In this document: piece by piece, positions 59,725 through 64,000 of the stretch
How positions within the stretch are numbered: position 1 is the stretch's first letter
Layout of the letters: every line of letters begins with the position of its first letter
Assembly (NCBI GenBank): GCA_036511675.1
Contig: DATCBU010000113.1
Coordinates: 5,847-69,846 of the forward strand
Source: Chersky-840 sp036511675
GTDB taxonomy: Bacteria > Actinomycetota > Acidimicrobiia > Acidimicrobiales > UBA8190
Length of the DNA: 64,000 nt
Reading direction: 5' to 3'
Made by a program: the position numbers and the translations under genes
The notes under the pieces: generated by a model
Told to the model about the DNA's origin: nothing
The model's input: the letters and a program-made list of their open reading frames with translations, nothing else
Database searches by the model: none

Positions 59725-61668
59725 GTGCGTCTCCAGGCGGCTCAGGTAGAGAACTTCAAACTCGCAAGCAATACGGGGCGCTTCCGCATTGATGACCTCA
59801 CCTGTCTCGTCGGCAAGAACGAGTCAGGGAAGACGGCGGTTCTCAGGGCGCTGCACCGACTGAATCCCGACGATCCCGACGGGAGAGACTTCGAGATCGA
59901 AACCGAGTACCCCCGGCACCGGCTCTTCGACTACAAGCAGAGACACGCCACACACCCCGACAATGTCGTGACCAGTTGGTGGCGCCTCGACGACACCGAG
60001 AAGCGATGGATCACCGATCGATTCGGGCATGACTGCCTCGCGGCAGACGAAGTTCTCGTCAAGCGGGGCTATCGCAACACCAACGAATGGACCCTGACCA
60101 TCGACGAGGCGGCGGCAACTCGACACCTGATCGATCGGTCTGGTGTTGACGGTGCCGACCTGAGACACCTGACCTCAGCCCGTTCCGTCCAGGCACTCAT
60201 CGCGAGCGTCAAGACCCTTGACCCATCGAGCGCTCGCGACGCCTTCGTGCAGCGACTCCGAGACCTCGTTGGCGATGGCTCGGCGACCCAAGCCGTGATC
60301 AGGCACCTTGATCTCAGAATGCCGACCTTCGTCTACTACTCGAACTACCACACCCTTCCCGGGCAGATGTCACTGGACCACTTCATCGAGCTCGAAGCCC
60401 AGCACCACATGGCGTGGCCCGAGAAGATCTTCAAAGCCCTGCTTTCCCTGGCCGGCTCATCGGCCCAGGACATCAGCCAAACGGAGACCTACGAGGCCAT
60501 GAAGGCCGACCTCGAGGCCGTGGGTCTGCGACTGTCGCGTGAGATCTTCGAGTACTGGAGCCAGAACCGTGATCTCGACGTCGAGTTCGCCTTCGATCAG
60601 GCTCGAGCGGGTGACCCGCCCCCGTACGACCGCGGCTACGTGTTCCGAACGAGGATCCGCAACCGCCGACACGGTGTCAGTGTCAGCTTCGACGAGCGCA
60701 GCACGGGATTCGTCTGGTTCTTCTCGTTCCTCATCTGGTTCTCACAGATGCAGTCGGAACACGGCGAGGATCTGATCCTCCTCCTCGACGAGCCGGGGTT
60801 GAGTCTGCACGGCACAGCGCAAGCCGACCTCCTGAGGTACATCAGGGAGAAGCTGGTCCCGAAGTGTCAGGTCGTCTACTCCACCCACTCGCCCTTCATG
60901 GTTGGGACCAGCCACCTGCGCTCGGTCCGTACCGTCGAGGACACCACGACGAGCACCGGTGAGATCCTGGGCACGGTGGTCGGAGACGATGTGCTCAGCA
61001 CCGACCCCGAGACGCTGTTCCCGCTTCGCGCCGCCCTCGGCTATGACATGACACAGGGAATGTTCGTGGGTGACCACTGTCTCTTGGTGGAGGCGCCCTC
61101 GGACCTCCTGTATCTGAGCTGGGCATCTGCAGAGCTCTGCGCCCGGGGCCGGACGACGCTCGACTCTCGTTGGACGATCACACCATGCGGAGAGATTCGC
61201 AAGGTCGGGAGCTTTCTCAATCTCTTCGGCGCTCACCAGGGCCATGTCGCGGTCTTCACCAATCATGCACCGGGCGAACGTGGGACAGTGCGCTCGCTCC
61301 GTGAAGCCGGACTGCTACAAGACGGCATGGTCCTTACGGCCGACATGTTCGTCCTGGGGCAGGACGAGGCGGAGACCGAGGACGTTGTCGGGCGCGGGCT
61401 CTACACCGAGCTGGTGAACAAGGCATTCGCACTCCCACCAACGCAGTGGATGAGTCCCAGCCGCTCCGATGACGCCCCTGTGCGGGTCGTGAGAGAGGTC
61501 GAGGACCATTTCAAGACCCTGCCCCCGAAGGCACCGAAGTTCGACCGGCTCGTGCCGGCTGCCTACCTGATCCAGCACAAGGGTGAGTTCGGTGCTGATC
61601 CTCAGTTGGACAGCGTGCTCGATCGCTTTGCGAGACTCTTCGATACGTTGAATGGCTCTCTCAGCTGA
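59725..61668 (+). CDS. OLD-like AAA ATPase with a TOPRIM-like C-terminus
   Basis: A 647-residue protein of the overcoming-lysogenization-defect (OLD) type. The ABC-like ATPase part has Walker A GKNESGKT at 30-37 and Walker B LILLLDEPGLSLHG near residue 350, with the signature-region STHSPFMVGTSHLRSV following. The second half has CLLVEAPSDLLYLSWASAEL (about residues 452-471), the start of a TOPRIM nuclease fold with its Glu, but the later acidic motif reads TNHAPGERGT, where Asp is expected, and a further Asp is in VLTADMF. Nuclease activity is therefore uncertain. No UvrD-like helicase is adjacent, so it is not Gabija. Related proteins act in phage defence; that role is inference here. Confidence 0.82.
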   Translation: MRLQAAQVENFKLASNTGRFRIDDLTCLVGKNESGKTAVLRALHRLNPDDPDGRDFEIETEYPRHRLFDYKQRHATHPDNVVTSWWRLDDTEKRWITDRFGHDCLAADEVLVKRGYRNTNEWTLTIDEAAATRHLIDRSGVDGADLRHLTSARSVQALIASVKTLDPSSARDAFVQRLRDLVGDGSATQAVIRHLDLRMPTFVYYSNYHTLPGQMSLDHFIELEAQHHMAWPEKIFKALLSLAGSSAQDISQTETYEAMKADLEAVGLRLSREIFEYWSQNRDLDVEFAFDQARAGDPPPYDRGYVFRTRIRNRRHGVSVSFDERSTGFVWFFSFLIWFSQMQSEHGEDLILLLDEPGLSLHGTAQADLLRYIREKLVPKCQVVYSTHSPFMVGTSHLRSVRTVEDTTTSTGEILGTVVGDDVLSTDPETLFPLRAALGYDMTQGMFVGDHCLLVEAPSDLLYLSWASAELCARGRTTLDSRWTITPCGEIRKVGSFLNLFGAHQGHVAVFTNHAPGERGTVRSLREAGLLQDGMVLTADMFVLGQDEAETEDVVGRGLYTELVNKAFALPPTQWMSPSRSDDAPVRVVREVEDHFKTLPPKAPKFDRLVPAAYLIQHKGEFGADPQLDSVLDRFARLFDTLNGSLS

Positions 61669-62033
61669 CCCTGCACACGGAGCGGATGTCCTTCGTGTAG
61701 TGGGTGAAGCGAGCCAGCTGAGCACCTGACGGCGCGTCGTCGGGCCATCGAGGGGTCCAGGGAGAGGATAGGGCGCCGTCGGGCGGAACACTGCTGACTC
61801 TGACACCTTGGCGTCAAAGGGTCGCTGGAAAGGGCACCACGCGTTGCCGTGGCGTCGATGCGTCGGGTGACGATCATTCGCCGCCGGAAATGACCTTGGT
61901 GAGGGAGGGCGGAGTCGACTCGGACGAGAGCCACCCACCCCAAACCAAAGCTGAGGGATTTCTGTGGACAGGCTGCCCTGGTCAAGACATCATTGTCGAT
62001 GTAAGTGAGCTCTTCGTCGGCAAGGGAGGAACC
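61669..62033. other. Gap between OLD-like ATPase and DUF1326 gene
   Basis: 365 bp with no gene I can support. It contains the AAGGGAGGA site for the DUF1326 start at its right end. I see no hairpin, repeat or RNA gene. Confidence 0.5.
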
Positions 62034-62666
62034 ATGGCCGATCGCTGGATGCTTCGCGGTGTGGAGTACGCGAACTGCAACTGCAACTGGGGTTGTCCGT
62101 GCCAATTCGGATCGCCCACAACGTACGGTCACTGCGAGGCTGTCGTTACGGGGCACGTTGAGGAAGGAAACTTCAACGATACGAAGCTCGACGGCCTGGA
62201 CTGGGCGTTACTCCTGTATTGGCCGGGCGAAGTAGCGCTGGGCATTGGCAAGGAACAGGCCATCATTGACGATCGGGCCGATCCGGCGCAGCGCGAAGGA
62301 TTGAGGAAGATCCTTCACGGTGAGTCAACCAGTCCCGGTGCTACGCACTTCTTCGTCTACAACAGCACCATGTCGACGGTCTTGGACACACTGTACGCAT
62401 CGATCAACCTCTCGATCGACGTCGAAGGCCGAACGGCCAGTGTGAAGATCGCGGACATGCTCGAGTCGGTCGGTGCACCTATCATCAGCGCCTTCGATGG
62501 GAATCCCACGAGGTCCCGGATCAACTTGCCGAACGGATTCGAGTACACCTACGCCGAAATGGGAAATGGAACAACAACGGCCCGAGCCGGGATCGAGCTC
62601 GACCTCGCCGACAGCTACGGTCAGTTCAACGTCCTCCACATGAACCAGGACGGCGTCATCCGCTGA
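62034..62666 (+). CDS. DUF1326 domain-containing protein
   Basis: A 210-residue protein of unknown function. The start MADRWMLRGVEYANCNCNWG then CPCQFGSPTTYGHCEA carries a dense Cys cluster (C-x-C-x3-C-x-C) conserved in DUF1326. GLDWALLLYWPGEVALGIGK and LEDIYGE-like NLSIDVEGRTASVKIADMLE follow. The Cys-rich head may bind metal. The ATG at 62034 has GGGAGGAACC before it. It overlaps the DUF2182 gene by one base, the usual genomic pairing. Confidence 0.92.
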   Translation: MADRWMLRGVEYANCNCNWGCPCQFGSPTTYGHCEAVVTGHVEEGNFNDTKLDGLDWALLLYWPGEVALGIGKEQAIIDDRADPAQREGLRKILHGESTSPGATHFFVYNSTMSTVLDTLYASINLSIDVEGRTASVKIADMLESVGAPIISAFDGNPTRSRINLPNGFEYTYAEMGNGTTTARAGIELDLADSYGQFNVLHMNQDGVIR

Positions 62667-63499
62667 TGAGCGCTCCACATACCGCAGCCCCGGCGCCAAT
62701 GGTGTCGCCTACACCAAGTGTGCGTCGTGATCGCTGGGCGATTCTTGGCGGTCTCGTCGGGATCACGGTGGCCGCATGGATCTACCTTGTCGTCGAAATG
62801 CGACCACTGTCGATGGGAACGACCGACCGCTCGATGGCGCATTCCATGACATCGATGGTCCAGATGCGGACGTGGACCGCCGCGGAATTCGGCCTGATGC
62901 TGGGGATGTGGGTGGTCATGATGGTCGCAATGATGGTGCCCACGGCCACCCCGATGACGCTCGTCTATAGCGCGGTGGTCCGCAAGGCAGCGCGCGAAGC
63001 CCATCCGGTAGCGCCGACCTTTGTGTTTGTCGCCGGGTATCTCGCGGTGTGGGGTGCTTTCAGCCTCGCCGCCACTGCCGCTCAGAGGGGCCTCGAACAT
63101 TTGGCACTTCTCTCACCGACCATGGTGTCAGTGAGCCCGTGGCTGGGTGGCGCATTGCTAGTCAGTGCTGGCATCTACGAGCTGACGCCGCTCAAACGCG
63201 CCTGCCTTGCGCATTGTCGCGCGCCTGCATATTTCATTTCGCAACACTGGCGAGGCGGGTTCTCCGGTGCCTTTCGTATGGGAGTGGAACTCGGGGCCTA
63301 CTGCCTTGGCTGCTGCTGGATCCTGATGGGCCTGCTATTTGTCGGCGGGGTCATGAACCTCTTGTGGATTGCCGTCATTGCTCTGTTCATCCTCCTTGAG
63401 AAGACGGCGCCATTTGCCGAGACCGGTGGACGAGTAGTCGGCGCTGCGATGATCCTTATTGGCCTCCTAAGTTTCAGCGGTCTGGTCGCCTTGGGCTGA
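62666..63499 (+). CDS. DUF2182 integral membrane protein
   Basis: A 277-residue membrane protein with about seven helices. The first helix is AILGGLVGITVAAWIYLVV, the segment LMLGMWVVMMVAMMVPTATP is typical, and LGAYCLGCCWILMGLLFVG is the diagnostic Cys-Cys-containing block of DUF2182 (a predicted metal-binding membrane protein). The pair DUF1326-DUF2182 recurs in many bacteria and probably acts together, possibly in copper or other metal handling; no experiment is known to me. The ATG overlaps the preceding TGA (TGATG). Confidence 0.93.
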   Translation: MSAPHTAAPAPMVSPTPSVRRDRWAILGGLVGITVAAWIYLVVEMRPLSMGTTDRSMAHSMTSMVQMRTWTAAEFGLMLGMWVVMMVAMMVPTATPMTLVYSAVVRKAAREAHPVAPTFVFVAGYLAVWGAFSLAATAAQRGLEHLALLSPTMVSVSPWLGGALLVSAGIYELTPLKRACLAHCRAPAYFISQHWRGGFSGAFRMGVELGAYCLGCCWILMGLLFVGGVMNLLWIAVIALFILLEKTAPFAETGGRVVGAAMILIGLLSFSGLVALG

Positions 63500-63698
63500 T
63501 CGATTGCCTCCCGCTAGCGTGTCGGACGATCTTGTAGATACAGAGTGTTAGAGAGTGTCGATTCGAAGGCGACCCGCTCAGTACCAACGAGGCTGAGTAA
63601 TACAATGCGGCCCCGTACACCGGCCGATCACCTCATCGGCGATGTGACATGGAACGTGCTGGCTAGCACTCGAACTCCACAATATTGGGGCATGCGGT

Positions 63699-64000
63699 GT
63701 GAAGGCAGTGGGGCCTGATGCCGATGGCTTACCAGTGTCGCGTCGCAGGGGAGCACAGATCGCCGCCGCTACGCTGTTCGTTGCGGTGACTGCGCTGGGC
63801 ATGGTGGCGACGACGAGTCCGGCCGGTGCATCTGGCGGCCAACCGACGGTCCTCCGGGTCGCCTCCGGGCGCGCTCTTTCGGTTCCGACCGGTCTGCCGG
63901 GGCATTTCGGTTTCGGCGTCACCGCCGGTCCCGGATCCGACGGCGTGACAGGGTGGATGCCTGCGAGCGGGGTGCCCTGGGACTACGCCTACACCTATCT
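63699..64000 (+). CDS. Secreted protein, N-terminal part (cut by window edge)
   Basis: From a GTG at 63699 the frame stays open to the right edge (100 residues). Residues ~15-50 form a signal peptide: RRRGAQIAAATLFVAVTALG then MVATTSPAGASGG. The mature start includes LRVASGRALSVPTGLPGHF and the aromatic GVPWDYAYTYL at the edge. It resembles secreted actinobacterial proteins of unknown role or glycoside-hydrolase-like proteins, but too little is visible. A 6-bp inverted repeat (GCCGAT/ATCGGC, 63623-63640) lies upstream and could be an operator. Confidence 0.7.
   Translation, partial: MKAVGPDADGLPVSRRRGAQIAAATLFVAVTALGMVATTSPAGASGGQPTVLRVASGRALSVPTGLPGHFGFGVTAGPGSDGVTGWMPASGVPWDYAYTY

Noticed and set aside
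59725..61668. Gabija-type defence system
   Set aside because: GajA-like ATPases need an adjacent UvrD-like GajB; the neighbours are a tiny ORF and a DUF1326 gene.

Overview
The window comes from a high-GC (about 70%) actinobacterial chromosome. Genes are tightly packed, often with ATGA/GTGA stop-start overlaps, and GTG starts are common. Lineage markers are actinobacterial: an Ino1-type inositol-phosphate synthase with a PadR gene, DUF5318, DUF6049 next to MurJ, an actinobacterial-type CCA-adding enzyme, F420-type luciferase-like oxidoreductases and VKOR. The mix of F420 enzymes, geranylgeranyl-reductase-like and UbiA proteins, large sulfatase, P450 and Liv-type transporters suggests an Acidimicrobiia-like organism. 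That last step is inference.

0-8.9 kb: DegV (cut by the left edge), then the minus-strand block TIGR03085 protein - DUF6049 - MurJ, diverging from cca, which converges on ino1/padR. A PadR-type operator lies upstream of padR. 9-17.3 kb: DUF5318; a DUF929 thioredoxin-like protein paired with VKOR (exported disulfide formation); an ECF sigma factor overlapping a methyltransferase/Ada-sensor fusion; a quinone/isoprenoid group (geranylgeranyl reductase, UbiE-like methyltransferase, UbiA-like membrane protein); and an SDR/SRPBCC/zinc-ribbon operon. 17.3-23.8 kb: panB, then the replication/translation block rpsF-ssb-rpsR-rplI-dnaB with a DnaA-box cluster before dnaB, then a two-component system. 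Much of 2.7-21.6 kb matches, from memory, gene sets on the two sides of oriC in Mycobacterium (Rv3907c-Rv3910 and Rv0046c-Rv0058), joined here without dnaA or oriC between them.

23.8-36 kb: small unknown genes, a TM0106-type RecB-like nuclease, SnoaL and F420 enzymes, a single-chain EtfBA fusion, threonine dehydratase, a secreted esterase, a VOC protein, two SDRs and a UbiA prenyltransferase. 36-44.4 kb: DUF1214 protein plus sulfotransferase (translationally coupled), convergent with a three-gene Liv-type ABC operon in which both permeases are fused and both ATPases are fused. 44.4-49.3 kb has looser packing and decay: an EAL-domain pseudogene, a flotillin with an NfeD-like mini-protein, a thioesterase, a small monooxygenase-like protein and a TetR regulator. 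49.4-59.4 kb: nitronate monooxygenase, P450, an OsmF/OpuB-like betaine-type ABC transporter split across a 38-bp divergent gap, an F420 enzyme, and a large sulfatase.

59.4-64 kb looks like an accessory segment: an OLD-like AAA ATPase with a TOPRIM-like region, preceded by a tiny ORF with a near-perfect ribosome-binding site; a DUF1326-DUF2182 pair; and a secreted protein cut by the right edge. I saw no tRNA, rRNA, CRISPR array, insertion sequence or prophage. The strongest leads for something under-described are the sigma factor/alkylation-sensor pair, the orphan OLD-like ATPase with its leader ORF, the MurJ with oppositely charged tails, and the relocated origin-flanking synteny with DnaA boxes.
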